Assembly (NCBI RefSeq): GCF_004353525.1
Contig: NZ_CP085524.1
Span: 2,452,142-2,516,141 of the forward strand
Direction of reading: 5' to 3'
DNA length: 64,000 bases
Source: Zhaonella formicivorans
Lineage (GTDB): Bacteria > Bacillota > DUOV01 > Zhaonellaceae
The notes under the pieces were generated by a model. The model did no database searches, had not been told where the DNA came from, and saw only the letters and a program-made list of their open reading frames with translations. Below are positions 8,609 through 16,663 of this stretch, piece by piece (position 1 is the stretch's first letter; the number at the start of each line of letters is the position of its first letter). Position numbers and translations under genes: made by a program.

Positions 8609-8612
8609 TGGC

Positions 8613-8753
8613 CTACCTTCCCATCTGTTTTTCTAAAGTTTTTTGCAACATGCTGACTTCCTGAGCCAATTTACTCTGACGTTTGCCTAAAGTCCAGGTG
8701 TACAGAAAAATAAGCACCATGACTATACTGTAAGCTGCCCATACATATTTCAT
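8613..8753 (-). CDS. ccmD: CcmD-like small heme exporter subunit
   Basis: A 46-residue protein: a single membrane helix (about residues 4-21) followed by a charged helix (KRQSKLAQEVSMLQKTLEKQ). Size, topology and place right after ccmC fit CcmD, which holds CcmC and CcmE together with the CcmAB ATPase complex. The ATG at 8753 has GGGAGGT upstream; a longer reading frame starting further upstream would overlap ccmC and is rejected. It stops 4 bp before the next gene. Sequence conservation in CcmD is weak, so the call rests on position and shape. Confidence 0.7.
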   Translation of the reverse strand: MKYVWAAYSIVMVLIFLYTWTLGKRQSKLAQEVSMLQKTLEKQMGR

Positions 8754-8766
8754 CAGCTTTACCTCC

Positions 8767-9459
8767 CTAATCGAATTGTTTCCGCAGCCGCTCTTTAATC
8801 GCCTGTACTTTAAGCCTGAGATTTTCCAGGGCGATTCCCTTTTGCAGCAGGTAAAAATAAAGAGCAGTAAAAGCAAAAACGGTCAAAATCAAGGTCTGCA
8901 GCATCTTGGGGTGCAAACCGCCGCCACTGGGGCCGAAAAGCACCGGGTGGTAACCCCCCCAGAGCTGCACTGCAACATATACTATAGGCACATCCAAAAA
9001 GCCGATAATCCCAAAAACCGCCGACAGGGTTGCCCGCTTGTTGGCTTCAGCCACGGAATACCTGATTAGCAAGTAAGCAATATAGATAAACCACAAAACC
9101 AGGCTTGCTGTCAGTTTCGGCTCCCATGTCCACCAGGCATTCCAGGAAGAGCGCCCCCAGATTGGCCCGGTGATCATCACCAGGGTGATAAACAGCACCC
9201 CAATTTCCGCAGAAACGGAAGCCAGGATGTCCCAGCTCTGTTCTTTAGTTTTCAGGTAGAAAAGGCTGGCGATAAAAACTACAAAAAATGCCAAAAATGA
9301 ATTCCAGGCCACGCCCACATGGACGTAGAAGATCTTTTGCACTTCCCGCATTATTTTCTCCATGGGCGCATACCAAAAAATAGCGTAAGCTGACAAAAGC
9401 AGCAAGGTAAACGTCAAGATGGACAGAACCTTTTCCCAGGGGCTTTGCCTGACTTCCAC
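8767..9459 (-). CDS. ccmC: Cytochrome c maturation protein CcmC, heme handling
   Basis: A 230-residue, six-helix membrane protein. The tryptophan-rich heme-handling segment (WGRSSWNAWWTWEPKLT, residues 101-117) and flanking conserved histidines (H47 in FYVHVG, and one in the YHPVLFG/LHPKML loop) identify CcmC, which loads heme onto CcmE at the outer face of the membrane. The final segment is a cytoplasmic charged helix. It starts with GTG after GGAGGT. It is preceded by ccmB and followed by ccmD, an A-B-C-D order typical of System I. Confidence 0.95.
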   Translation of the reverse strand: MEVRQSPWEKVLSILTFTLLLLSAYAIFWYAPMEKIMREVQKIFYVHVGVAWNSFLAFFVVFIASLFYLKTKEQSWDILASVSAEIGVLFITLVMITGPIWGRSSWNAWWTWEPKLTASLVLWFIYIAYLLIRYSVAEANKRATLSAVFGIIGFLDVPIVYVAVQLWGGYHPVLFGPSGGGLHPKMLQTLILTVFAFTALYFYLLQKGIALENLRLKVQAIKERLRKQFD

Positions 9460-9462
9460 GCT

Positions 9463-10140
9463 CTACACCTCCAAGACAAAGTCAAAAAGCATAAAAGGCA
9501 CCACTAAAAAAATCAGGTCATAGACAGCCAGGAGTTTCAACCAGAGGAAAAATTCCCCGGTTAAGCTGCCGCTCAAAACCAAAGCAGTTGTTTTGACGGC
9601 GCCTATAATCACCGGCACCAAAATGGGAAAGAGCACCAGCGGCAGTAAAATTTCACTGTTCCTGGTATTGCTGGTCAGTGCTGCTAAAAATGTGCCAATG
9701 GAAATAAAGCCTACGGTACCTAAGACAATTATTAAAATAAATAAGGGCAATGAACCAGCCATCCGGTAATCAAACAATATGAAGAAAAGTGGAAGGGAAG
9801 TGAGCTCTATGAGCCCTGTAAAAACTAAATTGGCCAGGAGTTTACCGAAAAAAATCACGGTACGGTCCGCAGGTGTCAGCATCAGTCCCATTATACAGTC
9901 ATTGACCTTTTCGCTGGTAAAAGACTTGCTTAAGCCAAGCTGACAGGCAAAAAACAGTCCCATCCAGATAATACCCGGAAAAACCTGCCTGGTAGTCTCT
10001 TTCAAAGGAGGAAAGGCAAAAGCGAAAATTACAATTACCAGAAAGGCAAAGATAAACATGGGGCTGATATTCTCTTTCGCATGCCATTCATTAAGCAGTT
10101 CTTTTTGCACAATGGCCATGACTTTACGCCAGTAACCCAT
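9463..10140 (-). CDS. ccmB: Heme exporter membrane subunit CcmB
   Basis: A 225-residue integral membrane protein with six helices, beginning MGYWRKVMAIVQKELLNEWHAKENISPM; the VQKELLNEWHAKE-type N-terminus and a later LPLVLFPILVPVIIGAVK are characteristic of CcmB. With CcmA and CcmC it forms the ABC complex that releases holo-CcmE. The ATG shares its A with the TGA stop of ccmA (TGATG), so translation is coupled. The next gene, ccmC, starts 3 bp after its stop. Confidence 0.93.
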   Translation of the reverse strand: MGYWRKVMAIVQKELLNEWHAKENISPMFIFAFLVIVIFAFAFPPLKETTRQVFPGIIWMGLFFACQLGLSKSFTSEKVNDCIMGLMLTPADRTVIFFGKLLANLVFTGLIELTSLPLFFILFDYRMAGSLPLFILIIVLGTVGFISIGTFLAALTSNTRNSEILLPLVLFPILVPVIIGAVKTTALVLSGSLTGEFFLWLKLLAVYDLIFLVVPFMLFDFVLEV

Positions 10141-10841
10141 CACGATCGTCCACCCACGTGTTCCAGATATAACTCCTTGAACCGGTCTGCCGTAAGGCCG
10201 GCGGTTTTTGCTTCATAAACCAGTTGACCCTTGACCAAAATCAAGACCCGCTCACTAAGCTCCAAACCCTGCTCGTAATTGTGAGTCACCAGAAACATGG
10301 TACGCTCCCTTCCCACCGATTGAGCCAAAACGTTGTTCAGGATGTCAATGGCATGCTGGTCCAGCCCCGTATAGGGTTCATCCAACAGCAAAAGGGCCGG
10401 ATCATGCAGAATTGCCCTGGCAATGGAAAGCCGCTGCTGCATCCCCCGGGAGAAAGTGCGTACAGGGTCATTCCAGGCATATTCCAAGCCCACCTCATGC
10501 AAAACCTGTTCGATGCGCTCCTGCAGGCGGGGGACATCGTACAACTTCCCGTAGAACTGCAGGTTTTCCATGGCTGTCAAATTGTCGTACAAGAAAGTAT
10601 TGTGGGAAATTACCCCTATTTTTTTGCGCAGCTCATTATTATCCCGGTAAAGCTGCCCGTCCACGTAAATTTGGCCGCCAGTAGGCTTGTACAACAAAGA
10701 AAGAAGTTTAAGCAAAGTAGTCTTGCCGGCGCCATTAGGGCCTAGAATTGTTACAAATTCCCCAGGAGCGACATCCAGATTGATATCTTTTAAAATGCTC
10801 TTGCCACCAATTTTGTAAGCAAGATCTACTGCCTTAATTAT
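10140..10841 (-). CDS. ccmA: CcmA ATPase, apparent ATA (or ATT) start codon
   Basis: The frame encodes a complete CcmA: Walker A GPNGAGKTTLL about residue 38, Q-loop ISHNTFLYDNLT, signature FSRGMQQRLSIARA, Walker B LLLLDEPYTGLD. No ATG, GTG or TTG exists upstream of the Walker A; the first TTG (10715) would remove it and cannot be the start. The frame reaches back to a TAG at 10856-10854 that is the stop of the preceding gene. AGGGGGG lies 7 nt before ATA at 10841 and 10 nt before ATT at 10838, so one of these should be the start, giving about 233 residues. A base-call error (ATG read as ATA) is the alternative. Translation is coupled to ccmB downstream. Confidence 0.85.
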   Translation of the reverse strand: MIKAVDLAYKIGGKSILKDINLDVAPGEFVTILGPNGAGKTTLLKLLSLLYKPTGGQIYVDGQLYRDNNELRKKIGVISHNTFLYDNLTAMENLQFYGKLYDVPRLQERIEQVLHEVGLEYAWNDPVRTFSRGMQQRLSIARAILHDPALLLLDEPYTGLDQHAIDILNNVLAQSVGRERTMFLVTHNYEQGLELSERVLILVKGQLVYEAKTAGLTADRFKELYLEHVGGRS

Positions 10842-10853
10842 GGTCGGTCCCCC

Positions 10854-11801
10854 CTAGTCCGTAAAGCTTTTTAACTGCGCCCGGACTGCCAGCAACTGCT
10901 TTTTCATAATTTCCCGCACTGCTTGGTACTCCTCTTCATCTACCTTTTGGTCAGCGTAATTTTGTTCCAGCTCCACCAATTTAGCTTTCAGGGTTTTCTC
11001 TTTTATTAACAGGCGGCGGAATGCTTCTTCCTCTGCTTGTGCAGCGCTTTTCTTGGGAGCTTCTCCTGCCCTTTTGCGATAGAAATGGTACCCTAAGCCC
11101 AATATAGGCAGGGCAATAACTATTGCCAGGAACAAATGAGCGTTTATTCCACTGAAAGGAGACTGGTACCAAAGTCGGATATGCCCTGGATTATGAAATT
11201 TCGGAGCTTCCTTGGTCACAGGGCCCGCGCTTTCTGCAGAGGTCCCAGCGGTGACAGGCTGCACAGCCACGTTGACCACGGTATCGGCTGTAAAACCGGT
11301 GCCTTCATAAAGCTGCAGTTCCTGGTCACCCATAGTTAAGGGTCCAGCGTCTTTCAGCTTGTCGCTGATAACTTCCAATGTTCCTTTTTGAGTCATGACA
11401 TAGAAAGCTTTAGTAGGCATAGTAAATTTTTTGTTAATCAGAAAATGGGGCGCGGCGCCCGGTAAAAGCTTATACTCCAATTTATAAGTAGCCTGACCGG
11501 GTGGTATGGGTTGCTCCACAATCAGCAGCCCGTCCTCCAGCTTTGTTTTTTCCTGGTCTATTCCCTCGATCAACTGCAAATCGGTAAAGCCTTCCGGCAG
11601 GGCAATGCTGAATTTCTCCTGAACAGCATTTTCGGAGCTGTTAGTGACTACAACCTGCTCTCTCACAGTCAGTGTTCCATCGGAATTCAAACGGAGCATC
11701 AAGTGATGGATATCACTTGTTAAAGCTTGGGCAGAAGCTGCCGCCGGAAAGAGCAGCACCATCAGCAAGGCAACAATAATGGAAATACGCAAAGTACGCA
11801 T
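10854..11801 (-). CDS. Secreted, membrane-tethered protein with C-terminal coiled coil, ccm cluster
   Basis: I do not recognise a named family. The 315-residue protein has a signal peptide (about 1-24, ending AAASAQA), a beta-rich extracytoplasmic region (about 30-200), one membrane helix (about 220-240) and a cytoplasmic charged helical tail with a SHOCT-like turn (YADQKVDEEEYQAVREIMKK). The same plan is seen in the protein at 15290-16264, at the other end of this operon. GGAGGTGAAAGG before the ATG at 11801 sets the start. It sits between the CcmI-like gene and ccmA, so a role in apocytochrome or heme handling is likely but not shown. Confidence 0.65.
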   Translation of the reverse strand: MRTLRISIIVALLMVLLFPAAASAQALTSDIHHLMLRLNSDGTLTVREQVVVTNSSENAVQEKFSIALPEGFTDLQLIEGIDQEKTKLEDGLLIVEQPIPPGQATYKLEYKLLPGAAPHFLINKKFTMPTKAFYVMTQKGTLEVISDKLKDAGPLTMGDQELQLYEGTGFTADTVVNVAVQPVTAGTSAESAGPVTKEAPKFHNPGHIRLWYQSPFSGINAHLFLAIVIALPILGLGYHFYRKRAGEAPKKSAAQAEEEAFRRLLIKEKTLKAKLVELEQNYADQKVDEEEYQAVREIMKKQLLAVRAQLKSFTD

Positions 11802-11824
11802 CCTTTCACCTCCAGCAAGTGTCA

Positions 11825-12214
11825 TTAGCCTGATTTCTTAATGCTTTTCCTGATTTCGGCAAGTTCTCTTTCCAGCTCAGCTTCCAGTTCTGCTTCCACT
11901 TGCTGTTCCAGAGCCCGTTCTTCATGCTTAAAGATGCCCAAATCCTCTTCTTCCACTTTTAAAATGTCAACAGCCTGCCGTTTATATTTTTGCTGCAAAA
12001 AATTGTAATCTTCTTCACTTAATTTGCCCATTTGGTAATCAAACTCTATTTCAGCCAGGGCAGTAAAAACCGACTCTTTTTCCCGCTCCAGGACATCTTC
12101 CTGAAGAGCGGCGTAATCCTCAGCCTGTGGTTCGTTTGCTATTAACGGTTTAATCACCAGATAAATGGCCACAGCTGCAACAATAATGCCCAAAAATATT
12201 CCAATTGCATTCAT
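11825..12214 (-). CDS. CcmI-like small membrane protein
   Basis: A 129-residue protein: an N-terminal helix (about residues 4-24) then a long glutamate-rich coiled coil that includes ALAEIEFDYQMGKLSEEDY, the segment that follows the first helix in CcmI/CycH proteins and in short Gram-positive versions. CcmI holds apocytochrome for the ligase complex; the TPR part of proteobacterial CcmI is missing. GGAGGTAAAGCA precedes the ATG. It lies directly after ccmH, the usual place for such genes. Confidence 0.65.
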   Translation of the reverse strand: MNAIGIFLGIIVAAVAIYLVIKPLIANEPQAEDYAALQEDVLEREKESVFTALAEIEFDYQMGKLSEEDYNFLQQKYKRQAVDILKVEEEDLGIFKHEERALEQQVEAELEAELERELAEIRKSIKKSG

Positions 12215-12229
12215 TGCTTTACCTCCGGG

Positions 12230-12709
12230 CTAAAAGTATTTTTTTATTTCCTCGTTCAGGATTCCCTCATACTCCACAGGCACTTCCTCCACAGCTTCTG
12301 CCTGAACGGTTGTTTGCCGTCGGTTATTAAATACCCACCTGTCCAAAACCAGGTAAATCACCAACCCGCCTGCCAGGATGAGCAGGAAGGGCAGGACCCA
12401 AGCGGAAATATTGAAAGCATTGTCTTTAGGCGGGGCAGCCATAACCTCCGGGCCATAGAGGCTGATCATGTAAGCATAGACCTCTTTTTCCGAAGCCCCT
12501 GCCTCCAGCTGGCTTCTGATCTCAGCCCGCATCTTTTGAGCTGTGTCGTTGTCACAGGTAGGCAAATACATGCCGCACCCGTCGGTACACATGAGACTGG
12601 CTTCGATCTTTTTGAAAAGTTGCTCGTCGATCGCCCAGGCGGATGTTGTGCCCAAAAGCAAAATCATCACGGTGATAACAAGGACCAGTATTTTACGCCC
12701 TGACCGCAT
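12230..12709 (-). CDS. ccmH: Cytochrome c maturation protein CcmH, variant cysteine motif
   Basis: A 159-residue protein: signal/anchor helix (about 7-26), a short external domain, and a second helix (about 104-124) before a cytoplasmic tail. The external domain has C41-T-D-G-C45-G-M-Y-L-P-T-C52 where proteobacterial CcmH has LRCxxCQ, followed by the usual three-helix pattern with E-I-R-S-Q-L-E-A-G and Y-A-Y-M-I-S-L-Y-G-P-E-V. CcmH keeps apocytochrome cysteines reduced and takes part in the ligase with CcmF. The C-x3-C-x6-C spacing is the form seen in other Gram-positive and delta-type systems. It overlaps the end of ccmF by 17 bp. Confidence 0.85.
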   Translation of the reverse strand: MRSGRKILVLVITVMILLLGTTSAWAIDEQLFKKIEASLMCTDGCGMYLPTCDNDTAQKMRAEIRSQLEAGASEKEVYAYMISLYGPEVMAAPPKDNAFNISAWVLPFLLILAGGLVIYLVLDRWVFNNRRQTTVQAEAVEEVPVEYEGILNEEIKKYF

Positions 12710-14687
12710 TTTTTCTCACCCCATGGGAGTACTTAGGACCTAATTCACTGCCTTTACCCGGCCATACGGCAAAGATTGTGCCAAATACCAGGATGTATCC
12801 GCCAATCCAGATCAGTTTCATTAATGGGTTGATATTGACTTTAAAGGTGGCTTCTTCGCCCCCTTTGTCCCAGGTGGAAAGAATAACATACAAGTCTTCT
12901 TTCAAATTCGTCTTCAGTGCCACCTCGGTGGAAGGCTGTTCCCAGTTGGCGTAAAAAATTTTTTCCGGGGTTACGGTACCAATGCTCTTCCCTTGATAAG
13001 TTACGGGCATTTCAGCAAAGACAACAGTATTCTCGCCTTCCTGCTTCTCAAACAAACCATTGTAGGTTAAGACATAATCGCCAATTTGAATTTGCTCGCC
13101 GTAAGTGACTGTCTTAGCCACTTCAACTTTGTAAGCGTTGGAGCCAATAATGCCAAAAGCCATAAAGACGATGCCCAGGTGGACAATGTAACCGCCCCAC
13201 CTGCGCCTATTCTTGAGGCACAGCTTATAAAATGATAACAGGATACCGTCGTTTGTCATCCGGTGACGGGCCATGGTGCCGCGGTAAAACTCTTGAATAA
13301 TCGTAAATAAGACAAAGAAACTAACAGCAAAACCAACTGATGCATAAAGCTTTTTCGGCTGAGCGAGGAAATAAATAGCCACCCCAGCCAAAAGAGCCAA
13401 TAATAGCGGAACAAGGAAATTATCCCTCAATTTTTTCCATGACGATTTCTGCCAGGCTATGAGGGGGCAAACTCCCATCACAAAGAGCATGGCCAGCAAG
13501 ATGGGCGCATTGACTTGATTAAAGAAAGGCACGCTGACCGTGACTTTTACTCCCCGCACCGCTTCAGAAACCAGAGGGAAGATTGTTCCCCAGAAAACGG
13601 CAAAGGCGGAACCAACTAATAACAAGTTATTCATTAAAAAGCTGCTTTCCCTGGAAAGGTAGGATTCAAACTCATTACCCTCTTTCAAGAGGTGAGCCCT
13701 GTCAATTAGCAAGTACAAAGAGAAAGCCAGCATTATTCCTATAAAGACCAGGAACATTGTTCCCAGGTTAGAATCACCGAAAGCATGGACGGAAGTCAGC
13801 ACTCCGCTGCGGACCAGGAAAGTTCCGAAGAGAGTAAGCAAGTAGGTTACAATAATTAAGACCATATTCCAGCCTTTAAGCATATCCTTCCGTTCCTGAA
13901 TCATCACGGAATGGATAAATGCAGTTCCGGTGAGCCAGGGAATAAAAGAAGCATTTTCAACGGGGTCCCAGCCCCAGTAACCTCCCCAGCCCAGTTCCAC
14001 GTAGGCCCACTGGCCGCCATAAAGGTTGCCTAAGGTTAAAAACATCCAGGCAATTACCGACCAGCGGCGAGTAACCCTGATCCATTCATCATCTGCCCTG
14101 TTGGTTAAAAGGGCTGCCATAGCAAAGGCAAAGGGAACGGCAAAACCTACATAACCCAGATAAAGGGTTATAGGATGGAACACCATGCCGGGATTTTGCA
14201 GCAAGGGGTTTAACCCCGCTCCTTCCGGAGGTACAAAATCCAGCTTCTTAAATGGATTGGCCACAAAATTCAACAGGAAGAGGAAAAAGAGACTGTTTAT
14301 TAATAAAATAATAAGGACATAAGGTACAGTGGCATTGGTGGTATGTTTTTTGGAATAAGCCACGATTGTGGTATAAATCCCTAAGAGCCAGGCCCAGAGA
14401 AGCAGTGAGCCGGCATTGCCTGCCCAAAAAGCTGATAATTTATAGAACGTGGGTAAATTTTTGCTTGTGTACTGATACACATATTCAACTGAAAAATCGC
14501 TGATGAGCAGCAAATAAAATAAGACAACTGAAGCCACCGTGGTCAAAAAACCGATAGCCAAAACCCCGCCTTTGGCGCTCTCCAGCAGCGGCTTATTATT
14601 TGCCCTTAGCCCAAAGATGTAGGCAAAGATAGCATAGACAGTAATGGCCAGGGCCACTAGTAAAGAAAGTTTTCCAAGGTCTGCCAT
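12693..14687 (-). CDS. ccmF: Cytochrome c heme lyase CcmF
   Basis: A 664-residue protein with about fifteen membrane helices. The tryptophan-rich heme-binding segment GWGGYWGWDPVENASFIPWL near residue 225 and the conserved histidines around it identify CcmF, which joins heme from CcmE to CxxCH apocytochromes on the outer side. I set the start at the ATG at 14687 because GGAGGA lies 7 nt before it; an ATG ten codons upstream has no ribosome site. An external beta domain occupies about 540-620 before the last helix. It is followed by overlapping ccmH. Confidence 0.95.
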   Translation of the reverse strand: MADLGKLSLLVALAITVYAIFAYIFGLRANNKPLLESAKGGVLAIGFLTTVASVVLFYLLLISDFSVEYVYQYTSKNLPTFYKLSAFWAGNAGSLLLWAWLLGIYTTIVAYSKKHTTNATVPYVLIILLINSLFFLFLLNFVANPFKKLDFVPPEGAGLNPLLQNPGMVFHPITLYLGYVGFAVPFAFAMAALLTNRADDEWIRVTRRWSVIAWMFLTLGNLYGGQWAYVELGWGGYWGWDPVENASFIPWLTGTAFIHSVMIQERKDMLKGWNMVLIIVTYLLTLFGTFLVRSGVLTSVHAFGDSNLGTMFLVFIGIMLAFSLYLLIDRAHLLKEGNEFESYLSRESSFLMNNLLLVGSAFAVFWGTIFPLVSEAVRGVKVTVSVPFFNQVNAPILLAMLFVMGVCPLIAWQKSSWKKLRDNFLVPLLLALLAGVAIYFLAQPKKLYASVGFAVSFFVLFTIIQEFYRGTMARHRMTNDGILLSFYKLCLKNRRRWGGYIVHLGIVFMAFGIIGSNAYKVEVAKTVTYGEQIQIGDYVLTYNGLFEKQEGENTVVFAEMPVTYQGKSIGTVTPEKIFYANWEQPSTEVALKTNLKEDLYVILSTWDKGGEEATFKVNINPLMKLIWIGGYILVFGTIFAVWPGKGSELGPKYSHGVRKNAVRA

Positions 14688-14717
14688 TCGAAGTTCCTCC
14701 TCGTAGTCTCTTTCCAT

Positions 14718-14745
14718 AAGGGTTGTCCAACTCTTAACAACCCTT
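14718..14745. promoter_or_regulatory. Inverted repeat between ccmE and ccmF
   Basis: AAGGGTTGT at 14718-14726 pairs perfectly with ACAACCCTT at 14737-14745. It lies about 30 bp before the ccmF ATG in a 170-bp gap inside the ccm cluster. There is no T-run, so mRNA processing, stability or an operator role is as likely as termination. Confidence 0.45.
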
Positions 14746-14859
14746 GCATCAGGTTGATAACCAATGCCTGCTGCAACTTCAAGACAACTCTACAAAAGTA
14801 ACCGGCCGGGCTAGTATAAAACAGGAGTGGTTAAAACCATGCCCACAGCCGGTTCATTT

Positions 14860-15258
14860 TTACTCTTCTGCAGCTTCGTATTTGGACGGGCACCTTGTCT
14901 CTACTTTGTCGGCGTAAAAAACGCCTTCAGCAGCATTCCATTTACCCTTCAGAATCAACTCAGCCTCGGGGTAATCAAAGTTATCCGGAGCAACATCATT
15001 ATAGACCACAGGGACTTTGACCTGCCCGTCAGTTACCTCAAACTTCAGTTCAATTTTTCCCCCGTCCCACTGTTTGCTTTCAGGGACTAGTTTCCCTTCT
15101 GCCAGGATGTATTTACCTTCAAGCTCCGCCCCTTTGTTGATTAGATCCGCTAAAGTTACCTGGTATCCCGAATTACCTCCGAAACCGGTAACAATCAGGA
15201 AACCTATAGCAACAGCAATGACCAAAACCCCAATGCTGATCTTATGTTTCTTTTGCAT
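14860..15258 (-). CDS. ccmE: Heme chaperone CcmE, CxxxY type
   Basis: A 132-residue protein: N-terminal anchor helix (about 7-25) and a small OB-fold domain. The C-terminal heme-binding segment reads C123-P-S-K-Y127, the C-x3-Y form found in archaea, some sulfate reducers and Gram-positives, in place of the H-x-x-x-Y of proteobacteria. CcmE receives heme from CcmC and passes it to CcmF. GGGAGGTGG precedes the ATG. It is the first recognisable ccm gene of the operon and follows a secreted protein of unknown function. Confidence 0.92.
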   Translation of the reverse strand: MQKKHKISIGVLVIAVAIGFLIVTGFGGNSGYQVTLADLINKGAELEGKYILAEGKLVPESKQWDGGKIELKFEVTDGQVKVPVVYNDVAPDNFDYPEAELILKGKWNAAEGVFYADKVETRCPSKYEAAEE

Positions 15259-15289
15259 AATCCACCTCCCAAAGATGGTTTAATCCTGG

Positions 15290-16264
15290 CTAACTGTCCA
15301 GCTCTTTCATTAACTGGTTATAAGTTTGCTCACTAATCTTGCCGTCAATAAGTAACTTGCGAATTTTTTTTCTTTCATCTGCGTAATCCTCTTCAGGCTG
15401 TTTGCCTTTCTGGGGCGCTGCTTTGGCTTTAACCTGCTGAACGGGGCGGCTGGAATTATTTTTTTTGCTTTGTTTATTCTTTGCAGGAACTTGCGGTCTG
15501 TTGTTTTTCAAGGCAAAAACGAGCACCAAAGCAAGCACGGCCAAAATAACCGTGAAGAGGATAATCAACATGGTATTGTTTTCTTTGTTTTGGCCTGAAG
15601 TCTGTGGGGCAACATTTTCTTGAGCTTCGATGGACGGCTTGTTATCCGCTTTGTTATAACTGATGGTAAATTTCAGTTCCTTTTGCTCTTCCAGGCTGGG
15701 ATACTGCAAAATATGACCGGTAAATCCTTCAGCATCCTGCTGCGTTTGCTGGGAAGCCGGTTCCATCTTGAAGTCGGTGGAACGGAGAGGTTGTTTAATT
15801 TCTACCGTTAAATTCTGAATGGTTGAATCTGCTTTAAACTTTACGGGGAACTCCCTGGGGCCTGCCTGGCTAAAAGAGTTGTATGTATACTCAAACATAA
15901 TTGGAAACTGCTCGCCCGGTTTGATGGTACGGGTAGGTTTGTATTTAATAATCCTGTAATCGCCTTCAACGGTGCTGGCATCATATTTGACGCATATCAT
16001 TCCGTTTTCAGTTTCACACACCATGGAAATTTGTGCATCTTTAGGAGTATAATACCATATTTCTCCGTTAAAATCAGCGCCGGTGTCGTTAACGAAATTG
16101 CCTGCGAAATTCACAATCACATTATTGCTGTCGTATTCGGGCAGCACCAGCAGATAACCGTCTTTCATGGACATTTTCACCGGAGCAGCCATAGCTACAT
16201 TTGCAATTGTAACAAAAACAAAAAGCAGCAGCAGAACTGTCAATTTTTTATAGTTAAAACTCAT
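15290..16264 (-). CDS. Secreted, membrane-tethered protein with SHOCT-like tail, ccm cluster
   Basis: I do not recognise a named family. The 324-residue protein has a signal peptide (about 1-27), a beta-rich external domain (about 28-225) holding two cysteines (SMVCETENGMICVKY), a membrane helix (about 230-252), a lysine-rich linker and a final SHOCT-like helix pair (RKKIRKLLIDGKISEQTYNQLMKELDS region). It shares this plan, and weakly its sequence, with the product of 10854-11801. GGGAGGAAACAC precedes the ATG. It lies between a 47-residue membrane peptide and ccmE, downstream of the BlaI-type operator. Confidence 0.65.
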   Translation of the reverse strand: MSFNYKKLTVLLLLFVFVTIANVAMAAPVKMSMKDGYLLVLPEYDSNNVIVNFAGNFVNDTGADFNGEIWYYTPKDAQISMVCETENGMICVKYDASTVEGDYRIIKYKPTRTIKPGEQFPIMFEYTYNSFSQAGPREFPVKFKADSTIQNLTVEIKQPLRSTDFKMEPASQQTQQDAEGFTGHILQYPSLEEQKELKFTISYNKADNKPSIEAQENVAPQTSGQNKENNTMLIILFTVILAVLALVLVFALKNNRPQVPAKNKQSKKNNSSRPVQQVKAKAAPQKGKQPEEDYADERKKIRKLLIDGKISEQTYNQLMKELDS

Positions 16265-16426
16265 GTGTTTCCTCCCAACTTTACATATTCAGTTATGTTG
16301 ATAAATGCTATAAAAAAAGTCCGGTTACAACTCAAGCTTTACTTGGGGCTAATCAGCCACAAATCAGATTATTCTCCTCAAAAGCGTTAAAATCCTGCAC
16401 TCCAAGCGGAATTTTTCCTCAGCCGG

Positions 16427-16570
16427 CTAGTAATTTATAGCAGATAATTCCCAGGAAAGATGCCGTTCCGGATGTTCATTCACCGTAGGCGGATTCTGAA
16501 TAAGTGACCAAAAGAACAAACCAACCAGTAAAAGCAGGAAAAAAAGGCTCATAATAGCTCTTTTCGACAT
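16427..16570 (-). CDS. 47-residue single-helix membrane protein, first gene of ccm operon
   Basis: The frame runs from an ATG at 16570, with AAGGGGTGGTGA just upstream, to a TAG at 16429-16427. The product is one hydrophobic helix (about residues 5-24, ALIMSLFFLLLLVGLFFW-like) with a short outside tail that ends in SAINY. I know no family for it. Its good ribosome site and its place between the operator-promoter and the first long gene argue that it is real. Confidence 0.6.
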   Translation of the reverse strand: MSKRAIMSLFFLLLLVGLFFWSLIQNPPTVNEHPERHLSWELSAINY

Positions 16571-16616
16571 TTTCACCACCCCTTCTTATTTCCCGAGTAT
16601 ATTACAGCTTAGGCAC

Positions 16617-16655
16617 ATCATAGCACGCCTTGCTACTACGGTCAATAGTAGCTGT
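16617..16655 (-). promoter_or_regulatory. ccm operon promoter with BlaI-like operator
   Basis: On the minus strand TTGACC (16645-16640), a 17-bp spacer and TATGAT (16622-16617) form a promoter. The inverted repeat TACTA-N7-TAGTA at 16634-16650 lies on the -35, exactly as at the blaI promoter, and the two sites agree over about 26 bp. It lies upstream of the 47-residue gene and ccmE-D, and downstream of the copZ terminator. Confidence 0.7.
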
Positions 16656-16663
16656 TGGTGTTA

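Noticed and set aside
8754-8876. Longer N-terminus for the CcmD-like protein
   Set aside because: It would overlap the end of ccmC in another frame, and the good ribosome site is before the ATG at 8753.
10140-10715. ccmA starting at the TTG at 10715
   Set aside because: It would cut the Walker A motif; the conserved frame extends 42 codons upstream.
7073-16570. c-type cytochrome substrate gene within the ccm cluster
   Set aside because: No CxxCH motif was seen in any of the predicted proteins there.
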